DNA from: Actinoplanes sp. N902-109
Lineage (GTDB): Bacteria > Actinomycetota > Actinomycetes > Mycobacteriales > Micromonosporaceae
Assembly: GCF_000389965.1 (NCBI RefSeq)
Contig: NC_021191.1
Coordinates: 4,527,501-4,591,500 of the forward strand
Length of the DNA: 64,000 nucleotides
Reading direction: 5' to 3'
Numbering within the stretch: position 1 is the first letter of the stretch; each line of letters opens with the position of its first letter. The notes under the pieces were generated by a model that was not told the origin of the DNA, did no database searches, and saw nothing but the letters and a program-made list of their open reading frames with translations. The position numbers and the translations under genes are program-made. Of this stretch, positions 27,641-37,240 are shown piece after piece.

Positions 27641-28774
27641 TCAGGCGGCGAAGGCGGCGGCGATCAGCCGCTGGGCCCGGACCGGCATGTCGCCGCCCAT
27701 GTGCAGGGTGTTGATCGAGTAGACCAGCCGCCGGGACAGGTCGCGGGTGGCGCCCATGCCGTTGTTGAAGCCGGGCCGGTCGCCGCTCTTGCCCCAGATC
27801 TCCACGCCGTTGATGGTGAACCGGGACAGCCCGGCCGCATAGGTGGCCTGGGCGCCGGTGTCGACGTCGCACACCGGCGGGACGGTGAACATCTCGTTGA
27901 GCTGCGCCGCGGGCAGGAGCCGCCCGGAGAACAACGCCACCACGAACCGGTCCAGGTCGCCGGCGGTGGAGATGATGCTCGCCGCCGACCACTGCAGCGA
28001 CGGGTCGGCCAGGGTCACGTCGCGCCAGCCGGCCGCGGTGGCCTCGTAGCCGTGCGCGTGCGGGCCGGGGATGCCGATCCGGTCACCGGGCACCGTGGTG
28101 CCGCTCAGCCGCAGCGGGCGCACGATGCGGCGGGTCACCTCGTCGGCCCAGCGGTGCCCGGTCACCTTCTCGACGACCAGCCCGGCCATGATGTAGTCGG
28201 CGTTGCCGTAGTGCTGGGCGCTGCCCGGGGCGAACAGCAGCGGCTTGCCGAGGTCCAGCTGGCTGCCCGGCGCCCAGTGGTCGTAGCGGTGCTCGAAGAA
28301 CCAGTCCGGCGTCTTGTGCGGCACCTCGACCCCGTTGAGCCCGCTGGTGAAGGTGAGCAGCTGGCGTACGGTGATCGGCGGGTACGACGGGGGCAGGAAG
28401 CCGGGCACGTACTCCTGGACAGTGCCGTCGAGCCGCAGTCTGCCCTCCGCTGCGAGCTGCAGCACGACGGTGGCCGTGAACGTCTTGGTCATCGAGCCGA
28501 TCCGGAACCGGCTGCCGGGCGCGGGCGGCTGCGGCGACCGCACCGAGGCCTGCCCGGAGCTGCCCGACCAGCTGGTGGTGCCGCGCAGCTGGACCAGCGC
28601 GGCGCTGGCCTCGGCGTCGGGCAGCCCGCTCAGGGCCGCGGGCAGCGGTTCGGCGGCGGGCACGGTGAGCGCGGGCGGCGGTGCGCAGGCCGGTTCGGCG
28701 GCGACGCCGGTGGACAGGGGGACGGTGCCCGCGGACAGCACGGCGGCGAGCATGGAAACGGGTAGGAAATGCAT
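27641..28774 (-). CDS. Secreted serine hydrolase, class C beta-lactamase/D-Ala-D-Ala carboxypeptidase fold
   Basis: 377 residues with a signal peptide (MHFLPVSMLAAVLSAGTVPL). Active-site Ser94-x-x-Lys97 in IGSMTKTF, the Tyr-x-Asn motif in HYGNADY, and a K-S-G in WGKSGDRPGF near the C-terminus complete the set. Exported enzymes of this type trim peptidoglycan peptides or hydrolyse esters; true beta-lactamase activity cannot be assumed. Confidence 0.9.
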   Translation of the reverse strand: MHFLPVSMLAAVLSAGTVPLSTGVAAEPACAPPPALTVPAAEPLPAALSGLPDAEASAALVQLRGTTSWSGSSGQASVRSPQPPAPGSRFRIGSMTKTFTATVVLQLAAEGRLRLDGTVQEYVPGFLPPSYPPITVRQLLTFTSGLNGVEVPHKTPDWFFEHRYDHWAPGSQLDLGKPLLFAPGSAQHYGNADYIMAGLVVEKVTGHRWADEVTRRIVRPLRLSGTTVPGDRIGIPGPHAHGYEATAAGWRDVTLADPSLQWSAASIISTAGDLDRFVVALFSGRLLPAAQLNEMFTVPPVCDVDTGAQATYAAGLSRFTINGVEIWGKSGDRPGFNNGMGATRDLSRRLVYSINTLHMGGDMPVRAQRLIAAAFAA

Positions 28775-28849
28775 GCGCTGAGCTTGCCGTCCACTGTGCC
28801 CTCAGGAAATCAGGTGATCTCCCGCAGCCGACCCTGACAAACTGCCCGC

Positions 28850-29257
28850 ATGACTCCGCGCGTTTCCTGCGTCTTCGTCTGCCACGACGGCGGCGGCGAG
28901 ATCCTGCTGGCGAAGAGGTCGGTGCGGGCCCGCGACGAGCCCGGCACCTGGGACACCGGCGCCGGTGCCCTCGAGTTCGGCGAGACCTTCGAGCAGGCGG
29001 TGACCCGCGAGGTCGGCGAGGAGTACGGCACCGCGGCCCACGCGATCGAGCTGCTCGGCGTGCGCAACGTGCTGCGCCCCGGCTCGCACTGGGTCGCCCT
29101 GGTCTTCTCCGTACGGGTCGAGCGCGCCGCGGTCGTGAACGGCGAACCGCACAAGTTCGACGAGCTCGGCTGGTTCCGCCTGGACGCGCTGCCGCACCCG
29201 CTGCATTCCCAGCTGCCCGCCTCGCTCGCCCTGCTGAGTCGACCGGCACAAGGGTGA
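28850..29257 (+). CDS. Nudix hydrolase
   Basis: 135 residues. A perfect Nudix box spans 39-61: G-x5-E-x7-REVGEE-x-G, written here as GALEFGE...REVGEEYG. It hydrolyses a nucleoside diphosphate linked to another moiety; the short N-terminus and RNVLRPGSHWVALVFSV strand resemble small ADP-ribose or dNTP-type enzymes. Specific substrate unknown. Diverges from the serine hydrolase with 75 bp between starts. Confidence 0.93.
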   Translation: MTPRVSCVFVCHDGGGEILLAKRSVRARDEPGTWDTGAGALEFGETFEQAVTREVGEEYGTAAHAIELLGVRNVLRPGSHWVALVFSVRVERAAVVNGEPHKFDELGWFRLDALPHPLHSQLPASLALLSRPAQG

Positions 29258-29376
29258 CGGGCACCGCCCGGATGACCACCGGGCGCGGGCCGGGCGGAGC
29301 GTGTCCACCGTTCGGTCTGTTCCGGCCGCGTCGACGATCTGGAAACCTCGGACGCCGGCCATGATGCGGACGGGCG

Positions 29377-32300
29377 GTGATGGGGTTGGGGTGGGTACGG
29401 CGGCAGGCCCGCCGGCTGGTGCTCGGCGTCTGCGTGGCGGCCGGTCTGGGGTGGACGCTCAACGAGCTGTTCGGCTGGCTGCCGATCACGGACGACGCGC
29501 TCGGGCGGGTGGCCGACGCGGCCGGGGTGGCCGGCCTGGTGATCAGCGTCGTGGCGCTGCTGTGGCCCTCCGGCGAGCTGGCCGAGGCGGCCCCGGCGTC
29601 GCTGCATGCCGCGGCCGGCGACCTGGCCGACAAGGTGCGGGCACAGTGGCTGGACGAGGGTGCGCTCGCCCTGCGTGAGTCCGGCGTGCTGCCGCTGAGC
29701 TGGTCACCCACCACGCTGGACGCGGCGGACCGGGACGCGGTGCGGGTACGCGGCGGTCGTTTCGACGGCGATCTCGACCAGGCCGCCGGGCAGCTGGCCG
29801 CCGGCTACCGCACGATCCCGCACGGCCGGCTGCTGGTGCTGGGCGAGCCGGGTGCCGGCAAGACCGTCGTCGCGGTGCTGCTCACGCTGGGCCTGCTGGC
29901 CGGCCGCCGGCCCGGTGACCGGGTGCCGATGCTGCTGTCGCTGTCCTCGTGGAACCCCACCGAGGTCACCTTCAAGGAATGGATGACCGGCAGCATCGCC
30001 GCCGCCAACTATGCCGGCAACCGGCGGGTGGCCCGCCGGCTGCTGGCCGCCGACCTGATCCTGCCGATCCTCGACGGGCTCGACGAGCTGCCCGAGTCGA
30101 CGCGCCGGGTGGCCGTCGACGCCGTCAACGCCGCCACCGGCGCCGACCGGCCCGTCGTGGTGACGTGCCGGGTCAGCGAGTTCATGGACGTCGTGAGCAC
30201 CGGCGGACCGGCGCTGCGCCGGGCGGCGCTGGTGCAGGTCGACAGGGTCGCGGTGGCCGACGTCAGCGGATACCTGGGCCGTGGCGAGGACGCCGGTCCG
30301 GCCCGGTGGCAGCCGGTGATCGACGCGATGCGGGCCGATCCGGGTGGTCCGCTGGGCACCGCGTTCGGCAGCCCGCTGATGGTCTCGGTCGCCAAGGCGG
30401 CCTACCGCGACGGCACCCGCGACCCGGCCGAGCTGGTCGCGTTCGCCAGCCGCCACGACGTCGAGAACCACCTGGTCGACTGTCTGCTGGACGTGGCGTA
30501 CCCGCCGGAGCGGGGCGGTGCCCGGCAGCAGCGGTGGCTGACCTTCCTGGCCGTGCACCTGGACCGGCAGCGCGACCGGCAGCGGGAGATCGCCTGGTGG
30601 AACCTGCTGCCCGCGGCCGGTCCGGGTGGCGTGCTGGCCGTCGGGGTGGCCAGCGGCCTGCTCGCCACGGTGCTCGGTGCCGGGTACGCGCTGCGGCACT
30701 CGTTCTCGGCCGCCGGCCTGAACGGGGCAGCGCCGTACCTGGTCGCGCTGGCGTTCCTGGGGATGATGGGCGCGAACCTGACGCTGTCTACCCGGGGGCA
30801 GCCGCCGGGGCGCCTGGCGTTCGCCTCGCGGGGGTGGGGCCCGCGGGTCCGCCGCTCGTTCGTCGCCGGCGCCTCGCTGCCCGTGCTCGGCGCGGCCGTG
30901 GCGGCGGTCATCTGGCCGCTGGTGATCGGGCTGAGCCCGCTGGAGTGGTCGGTCCCGGCGATGGAGTACTACGCCGTGACCGTCGGCACGCTGCTCGGCA
31001 CGGGCGTCGCGCTCGGCTGCGGCACGGCGGTGCACAGCTGGCTGATCAGCCCGCGCGAGGACGCCCGCCGGGCCGACCCGATGGCCCTGCTGCGCGACGA
31101 CCGGCGGTCCTCGCTCGTCGCCTGTCTGCTCGGCGGGGCGGTGGCCGGCGCGGCGCTGATCCCGTTCATCGAGTCCGGCGTCACCCTGCTCGCCGGTCTG
31201 GGCACCGGCGCGGCGGCCTGGTCGCAGCACCGCAACCCGTTCACGCTCGCCCGTGACCTCACCGGGCCACGGGCGCAGGGCCCGCCGTTCTCCCTGCTCG
31301 CTGCCGTGGTGCACCAGCCGTGGCCGGTGTTCGCCGGCACGTTCGTGCTGCTCGGGGCGGGACTGCTGCTCACCCGGGCCTGGCCCCGGTTCGTGCTGGC
31401 CCGGCTGGTGCTCGCGGTCCGCCGGCGGCTGCCGTTCGCGCTGTTGTCCTTCCTGGCCGAGGCGCGTGACCGGGGGCTGCTGCGGCGGGCCGGCGGGGCG
31501 TACCAGTTCCGGCATCTGCGGCTGCAGCAACGGCTGGTCGCCCGGGCCGCCCCGGACCGCCGCGAGGCCGCTGCCGGTGCCGGCCAGGACCGGGCCGCCG
31601 CCCGGCTGCGGGGGCGCCGGGCCGTCGTCGCCGCCGTGGTGGGCGGTACGGCCCTGGCGGTGCTGCTGTCCGCCGCCATGACGCCCGGTGACGCGGCCCG
31701 CCGGGTGTTGTCGGGGCACGGGATCCGGATCACCGCGGTGGGGTTCGCCGAACCGGGGTTCACGGTCACCGGCGCCGGGCCCGGGGGAGTGCGCCTGTGG
31801 AACACCCAGGACGCCGGACCGTACGCCCGCGTCGACCGGGCGCCGGCCGGGGACGCCGGGCCGGACAGCGCCGCCGAGCCGGGGGTGGCGGTCTCGGCGG
31901 ACGGGATGACCACGGCGGTGCTGACCACCACCGGGGTCAGCGTGCAGCACACGGTCACCCATCAGCACCGGGCTCTGGTCCGCGGTGCCACCAGACTGCT
32001 CGGCCTGAGCCGCGACGGGGCGACCGTCGTGACCGACCGGGGGGTGTCCGACGCCCGCACCTCGGCGCTACGGGCGTCGTTCGACCCGCTGCGGGGCGCG
32101 CCGCTGGCGAAGTTCTCGCCGGACGGGCGGGTCGTGGCCGCTTTCACCCCGGTCGACGAACGGTTGCTGGTGGTGCCGGTCAGCCCGGGGGTCGCGGCAC
32201 GGACCCTGCGGATCGGCGAGGACCCGGTCGACGCCGTCGCGTTCGCGCCGGACCGCCCGCTGCTGGCCGTGGCCGCCGGAGCTGTCGTGCGGGTGTGGGA

Positions 32301-32820
32301 CTACACGAGCGGAGCGGTGGTGGCCTCGATGGCCGTGCAGCGCGGCGTGCTCGGCCTGGACTTCGATGCCGGCGGCACGCGGCTGGCCGCGCAGTCGCCC
32401 GATCGGGCCGGGGTGTACGACGTGGGCACCGGCCGGCAGCTGTCCGGCATCACCGGCGATCGGCTGGCCGGTCTGCCCGACGGGTTCCACGGCATCCTCG
32501 ACGCCCGGCTGGCGCCGGACGGCACGATCCTCGCCGTGCTGTCGATCGCCGACCGGCTGACGCTGCTGGACGCCGCCACGGCGACGGTGCTCGCGGCGCC
32601 CCGCGCGCCGGCCGAGCACTGCCGCTTCGACCCGGCCGGCCGGCTGCTGGCCACCTGGGCCGGGGCGGAGATCGACCTGTGGGAGGCGGCGACCGGCCAG
32701 CGCGTCGCCCGGCTGCGGGGGCATGCCGGCCGGGTGAACGACGTCGCCTTCAGCGCCGACGGCCGGCGCCTGGTCAGCGGCAGCGACGACGGCACCGCCC
32801 GGGTGTGGGACGTCCCCTGA
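29377..32820 (+). CDS. Membrane NACHT-NTPase with C-terminal WD40 repeats
   Basis: 1147 residues. Two N-terminal hydrophobic helices, then a STAND-class NACHT NTPase: Walker A GEPGAGKT (156-163), Walker B LILPILDGLDELPE (~230), sensor VVVTCRVSEF. A block of seven or more membrane helices (~410-680) and a basic helix follow, another membrane helix near 755 (VVAAVVGGTALAVLL), then an extracytoplasmic beta-propeller; the last repeat is canonical (LRGHAGRVNDVAFSADGRR...DGTARVWDVP) while others are degenerate. STAND proteins oligomerise on ligand binding to signal or defend; this one is tethered to the membrane with its sensor outside, by topology inference. Start is GTG 29377 or ATG 29380. Confidence 0.9.
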   Translation: MMGLGWVRRQARRLVLGVCVAAGLGWTLNELFGWLPITDDALGRVADAAGVAGLVISVVALLWPSGELAEAAPASLHAAAGDLADKVRAQWLDEGALALRESGVLPLSWSPTTLDAADRDAVRVRGGRFDGDLDQAAGQLAAGYRTIPHGRLLVLGEPGAGKTVVAVLLTLGLLAGRRPGDRVPMLLSLSSWNPTEVTFKEWMTGSIAAANYAGNRRVARRLLAADLILPILDGLDELPESTRRVAVDAVNAATGADRPVVVTCRVSEFMDVVSTGGPALRRAALVQVDRVAVADVSGYLGRGEDAGPARWQPVIDAMRADPGGPLGTAFGSPLMVSVAKAAYRDGTRDPAELVAFASRHDVENHLVDCLLDVAYPPERGGARQQRWLTFLAVHLDRQRDRQREIAWWNLLPAAGPGGVLAVGVASGLLATVLGAGYALRHSFSAAGLNGAAPYLVALAFLGMMGANLTLSTRGQPPGRLAFASRGWGPRVRRSFVAGASLPVLGAAVAAVIWPLVIGLSPLEWSVPAMEYYAVTVGTLLGTGVALGCGTAVHSWLISPREDARRADPMALLRDDRRSSLVACLLGGAVAGAALIPFIESGVTLLAGLGTGAAAWSQHRNPFTLARDLTGPRAQGPPFSLLAAVVHQPWPVFAGTFVLLGAGLLLTRAWPRFVLARLVLAVRRRLPFALLSFLAEARDRGLLRRAGGAYQFRHLRLQQRLVARAAPDRREAAAGAGQDRAAARLRGRRAVVAAVVGGTALAVLLSAAMTPGDAARRVLSGHGIRITAVGFAEPGFTVTGAGPGGVRLWNTQDAGPYARVDRAPAGDAGPDSAAEPGVAVSADGMTTAVLTTTGVSVQHTVTHQHRALVRGATRLLGLSRDGATVVTDRGVSDARTSALRASFDPLRGAPLAKFSPDGRVVAAFTPVDERLLVVPVSPGVAARTLRIGEDPVDAVAFAPDRPLLAVAAGAVVRVWDYTSGAVVASMAVQRGVLGLDFDAGGTRLAAQSPDRAGVYDVGTGRQLSGITGDRLAGLPDGFHGILDARLAPDGTILAVLSIADRLTLLDAATATVLAAPRAPAEHCRFDPAGRLLATWAGAEIDLWEAATGQRVARLRGHAGRVNDVAFSADGRRLVSGSDDGTARVWDVP

Positions 32821-32877
32821 CGCCCCGGCCGGTGACGCCGATGCCACACCGGTCCCGTACGCCCGCCGGGGCGACAA

Positions 32878-32893
32878 TGGCCCCGCGGGGCCA
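32878..32893. repeat. 16-bp perfect palindrome upstream of the formate dehydrogenase operon
   Basis: TGGCCCCGCGGGGCCA lies 43 bp ahead of the fdh start and 58 bp after the NACHT stop. It may be a stem-type terminator for the NACHT gene or an operator for fdh. Confidence 0.45.
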
Positions 32894-32935
32894 CACGCCG
32901 GGCGGGGGCCGGACCGCTGTACTACTGTCGATCAC

Positions 32936-35900
32936 GTGGGAGTGAAAACGTGGATCGAGGGCTGGCCGGTCTACCGGCAGCTGACCGGCACCGACCCGCT
33001 GGGGCGTGGCGCCGCGGCGCAGTCCGAGCGCTCGCGCACGCTCACCGCCCGCACCGAGACCGCCGACCGGGTCGCCAAGTCGGTGTGTCCCTACTGCGCG
33101 GTCGGTTGCGGGCAGCGGATCTTCGTCAAGGACGAGAAGGTCGTCCAGATCGAGGGCGACCCGGACAGCCCGATCTCCAAGGGCCGGCTGTGCCCCAAGG
33201 GCTCGGCGTCCAAGAGCCTGGTTACCAGCGACCGCCGCCAGCAGAAGGTGCTCTACCGCCGGCCGTACGGCACGGACTGGGAGGAGCTCGACCTCGACAC
33301 GGCGATGGGCATGATCGCCGACCGGGTGCTCGCCGCCCGCGACGCCACCTGGGAGGACGTCGACGAGGACGGCCGGCCGCTGAACCGTACGCTGGGCATC
33401 TCCAGCCTGGGCGGCGCCACCCTGGACAACGAAGAGAACTACCTGATCAAGAAGCTCTTCACGGCGATCGGCGCTATCCAGATCGAGAACCAGGCGCGTA
33501 TTTGACACTCCGCCACCGTCCCCGGTCTGGGGACCAGCTTCGGCCGCGGCGGGGCCACCAACTTCCTGCAGGATCTGGAATACGCCGACTGCATCATCAT
33601 CCAGGGCTCGAACATGGCCGAGGCGCACCCGGTCGGCTTCCAGTACGTCGTGGAGGCCAAGAACCGGGGCGCGAAGGTCATCCATGTCGACCCCCGGTTC
33701 ACCCGCACCAGCGCGCTGGCGCACACGTACGTCCCGGTGCGGGCGGGCGCTGACATCGCGTTCCTGGGCGGTGTCATCAACTACATCCTCAGCAACGAGA
33801 AGGACTTCCGGGAGTACGTCGTCGCGTACACCAATGCGTCCATGCTGGTCAGCGAGGACTTCAAGGACACCGAGGACCTGTCCGGGCTGTTCTCCGGCTA
33901 CGAGCCCGACATCAACACCTACGACCAGACGTCCTGGCAGTACGAGGGGCAGCAGGACGAGGGGCAGAGCGAGGGCCAGGCGCACGTCGACCGGGAGACC
34001 GCCTCCGGGCTGGAGCAGGAGTCGCACGGCCCGCCGATCCCCGCCGACGTGCCCCGGGACCCGACGCTGCAGCACCCGCGCTGCGTCTACCAGGTGCTCA
34101 AGCGCCACTACGCCCGCTACACCCCCGAGGTGGTCGAGCGGCTCTGCGGCGTACCCCAGGAGAAGTTCCTGGAGGTCTGCGAGGCCTGGACCGCGAACTC
34201 GGGGCGGGAGAAGACGACCGCGCTGGTCTACTCGGTGGGCTGGACCCAGCACAGCGTCGGCGTGCAGTACATCCGCGCCGGTGCGATCATCCAGCTGCTG
34301 CTGGGCAACATGGGCCGCCCCGGCGGCGGGGTCATGGCGCTGCGCGGGCACGCCAGCATCCAGGGCTCCACGGACATCCCGACGCTGTTCAACCTGCTGC
34401 CCGGCTACCTGCCGATGCCGCACCACCAGCAGCACGAGACGTTCGACCAGTGGATCGACGCGATCCGCCACCCGGAGCAGAAGGGCTTCTGGGCCAACGC
34501 CAAGTCCTACGCGGTGAGCCTGCTCAAGGCCTACTGGGGCGACGCGGCCACGCCGGACAACGACTTCGGGTACGGCTGGATGCCCCGGCTCACCGGCGAC
34601 CACGGCACCTACCAGCAGGTCCTCGACATGATCGACGGCAAGATCAAGGGCTACTTCCTGCTCGGGCAGAACCCGGCGGTCGGCTCGGCGCACGGCCGCG
34701 CCCAGCGCCTGGGAATGGCCAACCTGGACTGGCTCGTGGTCCGCGACCTGTTCATGATCGAGAGCGCGACGTTCTGGAAGGACGGTCCCGAGGTCGCCAC
34801 CGGCGAGATCGTGCCGGAGCAGTGCAAGACCGAGGTGTTCTTCATGCCCGCGGCGAGCCACGCCGAGAAGGAGGGCACGTTCACCCAGACCCAGCGCATG
34901 CTCCAATGGCGTGAGAAGGCCGTGGAGCCGCCCCAGGACTGCCGCTCCGAGCTGTGGTTCTTCTACCACCTCGGCCGGCTGCTGCGGGAGCGGCTCGCGG
35001 ACTCCACCGCGAAGCGCGACGAGGGCATCCAGAAGCTCGCGTGGGACTACCCGCTGGGCGGCAAGCGTGGCGACGAGCCGAGCGGCGAGGACGTGCTGTT
35101 CGAGATCAACGGCTACGACGTGGCGACGCACCAGCCGCTGAGCTCGTTCACCGAGATGAAGCCCGACGGGTCCACGGCCGGCGGCTGCTGGATCTACACC
35201 GGTGTCTACAAGGACGGCGTCAACCAGGCCGCCCGCCGCAAGCCGCGCACCGAGCAGGACTACGTGGCGCGCGAGTGGGGCTGGGCCTGGCCCGCCGACC
35301 GGCGGCTGCTCTACAACCGCGCGTCCGCGGACCCGGACGGCAAGCCCTGGTCGGAGCGCAAGAAGTACGTCTGGTGGGACGAGGACGCCGGCGAGTGGAC
35401 CGGTTACGACGTGCCGGACTTCGAGAAGACCAAGCCGCCGTCGTACCGCCCGCCCGAGGGTGCCACCGGTGTCGAGGCGATCTCCGGCGACGACGCGTTC
35501 ATCATGCAGGGCGACGGCAAGGGCTGGCTGTACGCGCCCAGCGGGCTGATCGACGGCCCGATGCCGACGCACTACGAGCCGGCCGAGTCGATGGTGCGCA
35601 ACCCGCTCTACGACCAGCAGGCGAACCCGACGCGCAAGGTCTACAACCGGTCGGACAACCTGACCAACCCCAGCGCACCGGACCAGCACGCGCAGGTCTT
35701 CCCGTACGTCTTCAGCACCAGCCGCCTCACCGAGCACCACACGGCGGGTGGCATGAGCCGGCAGCTGGCCTACCTGTCGGAGCTGCAGCCGGAAATGTTC
35801 GTCGAGGTCTCCCCGGAGCTGGCCGCCGACCGCGGGCTGGAGCACCTGGGCTGGGCGCACGTCGTCACGGCCCGCGCGGCCATCGAGGCCAAGGTGCTGG

Positions 35901-36178
35901 TCACCGACCGGCTCACCCCGTTGCGCATCGAGGACCGGATCGTGCACCAGATCTGGATGCCCTACCACTGGGGCGGCGAGGGCCTGGTCACCGGTGACTC
36001 GGCCAACGACCTGATCGGCATCACCCTGGACCCCAACGTGCTGATCCAGGAGAGCAAGGTCGGCACCTGCGACATCCAGCCCGGCCGTCGCCCCACCGGG
36101 CGCGACCTGCTGGCGTACGTGCAAAGCTATCGGGACCGCGCGGGGCTGGAGCCCATCGCCAAGCAGGGGGAGGGCTGA
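32936..36178 (+). CDS. fdhA: Formate dehydrogenase catalytic subunit, selenocysteine-containing
   Basis: 1080 residues read through an in-frame TGA (33503-33505) as Sec190. Oxidises formate at a molybdopterin (Mo or W) centre. [4Fe-4S] motif Cys51/54/58 and Cys86 with the electron-relay Lys88 (CPYCAVGCGQ...RLCPKG). The active-site sequence NQARI-U-HSATV matches the U-H-(S/G) of Sec formate dehydrogenases. Mo-bis-MGD domains follow (GSNMAEAHPVGF, VIHVDPRFTRTS, NMGRPGGGVMALRGHASIQGSTD). An EGQ-rich insert lies near 338. No twin-arginine signal is present, so the enzyme is probably on the cytoplasmic side. GTG 32936 follows TACTGT by 7 bp, consistent with a leaderless mRNA. Without recoding it would split into 32936-33505 and a second frame from 33614. 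Confidence 0.95.
33503..33552 (+). promoter_or_regulatory. SECIS element directing Sec insertion
   Basis: Directly after the UGA there is a perfect 6-bp stem (GTCCCC 33518-33523 / GGGGAC 33529-33534) closed by the five-base loop GGTCT (33524-33528). In E. coli fdhF the SelB-binding loop also reads GGUCU and starts 18 bases after the UGA; here the distance is identical (codons GGT CTG are at +7 and +8). A lower stem between CCGCC (33510-33514) and GGCGG (33548-33552) is possible. Confidence 0.85.
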
Positions 36179-37240
36179 GTGGCCGGACCGAACAGCTTCT
36201 ACGGCCCGCTCGACCCGGCATCCGACGCCGGGTACACCGAGGCGCCGCCGCGGATGGGCTTCTTCACCGACACCAGCGTGTGCATCGGGTGCAAGGCCTG
36301 CGAGGTCGCCTGCAAGGAGTGGAACCTCGTCCCGGACGACGGCTTCAACCTGCTCGGCACGTCCTACGACAACACCGGCGGGCTGACCGCCAACTCGTGG
36401 CGCCACGTGGCGTTCATCGAGCAGCCCGCCGCCGGTTCCGGGCACGGCACCGACACCCCCGGCGCGTTCGCCGGGCTGCCCACCGGGCCGTCCGCCGGCG
36501 CCGGCGCCGCGGTGGTCGGTGCGGGCGTCGGACAGGATTCCGGTACGTCGCCAGGTGTGCTCCCGGCAGTCGACGCGCTGGCCGCCGCCGGCACCATCGG
36601 GTCCACGACCACCCAGTTCCTCGGTATGCCGGGAGCCGACCTACCGGGGCGCACGACGGACGCGCCGCGCAGCGACTTCCGCTGGCTGATGATGTCCAAC
36701 GTGTGCAAGCACTGCACGCACGCCGGGTGCCTCGACGTGTGCCCCACCGGTGCGCTGTTCCGCACCGAGTTCGGCACGGTCGTGGTGCAGGAGGACATCT
36801 GCAACGGCTGTGGCTACTGCATCCCGGCGTGCCCGTACGGCGTCATCGACCAGCGCAAGGAGGACGGCCGGGCGTGGAAGTGCACGCTCTGCTACGACCG
36901 GATCGGTGACGGGCTCACCCCCGCCTGCGCCAAGGCGTGCCCGACCGAGTCCATCCAGTTCGGTGAGCTCGACGAGCTGCGCGAGCGTGCCGCCCGCCGG
37001 GTGGAGAGCCTGCACGAGCAGGGCGTCAGCGAGGCCCGGCTGTACGGCCACGACCCGGACGACGGCGTCGGCGGCGACGGCGCGTTCTTCCTGCTGCTCG
37101 ACGAGCCCGAGGTGTACGGCCTGCCGCCGGACCCGATCGTCACCACCCGCGACCTGCCGGCCATGTACAAGCGGGCCGGCGTCGCGGCTCTCGCCATGGC
37201 CGCCACGGCCGTGGTCTCCTTCCTGGGACGGCGCGCATGA
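36179..37240 (+). CDS. fdhB: Formate dehydrogenase iron-sulfur subunit
   Basis: 353 residues. Four [4Fe-4S] cysteine sets: CIGCKACEVACKEW, CKHCTHAGCLDVCPTGA, CNGCGYCIPACPYG and CTLCYDRIGDGLTPACAKACP. Between the first and second sets is a ~75-residue Gly/Ala/Pro-rich insertion not found in E. coli FdnH. A C-terminal hydrophobic helix (GVAALAMAATAVVSFLG) may attach it to the membrane. Passes electrons from FdhA to the membrane subunit. GTG start immediately follows the FdhA stop. Confidence 0.94.
   Translation: MAGPNSFYGPLDPASDAGYTEAPPRMGFFTDTSVCIGCKACEVACKEWNLVPDDGFNLLGTSYDNTGGLTANSWRHVAFIEQPAAGSGHGTDTPGAFAGLPTGPSAGAGAAVVGAGVGQDSGTSPGVLPAVDALAAAGTIGSTTTQFLGMPGADLPGRTTDAPRSDFRWLMMSNVCKHCTHAGCLDVCPTGALFRTEFGTVVVQEDICNGCGYCIPACPYGVIDQRKEDGRAWKCTLCYDRIGDGLTPACAKACPTESIQFGELDELRERAARRVESLHEQGVSEARLYGHDPDDGVGGDGAFFLLLDEPEVYGLPPDPIVTTRDLPAMYKRAGVAALAMAATAVVSFLGRRA

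Noticed and set aside
27641..28774. Beta-lactam resistance gene
   Set aside because: The motifs fit the broad serine hydrolase/carboxypeptidase family; resistance cannot be inferred.
33503..33505. TGA as a nonsense mutation or sequencing error in formate dehydrogenase
   Set aside because: It falls at the known Sec position, is followed by a SECIS-like hairpin, and a tRNA-Sec gene is present.
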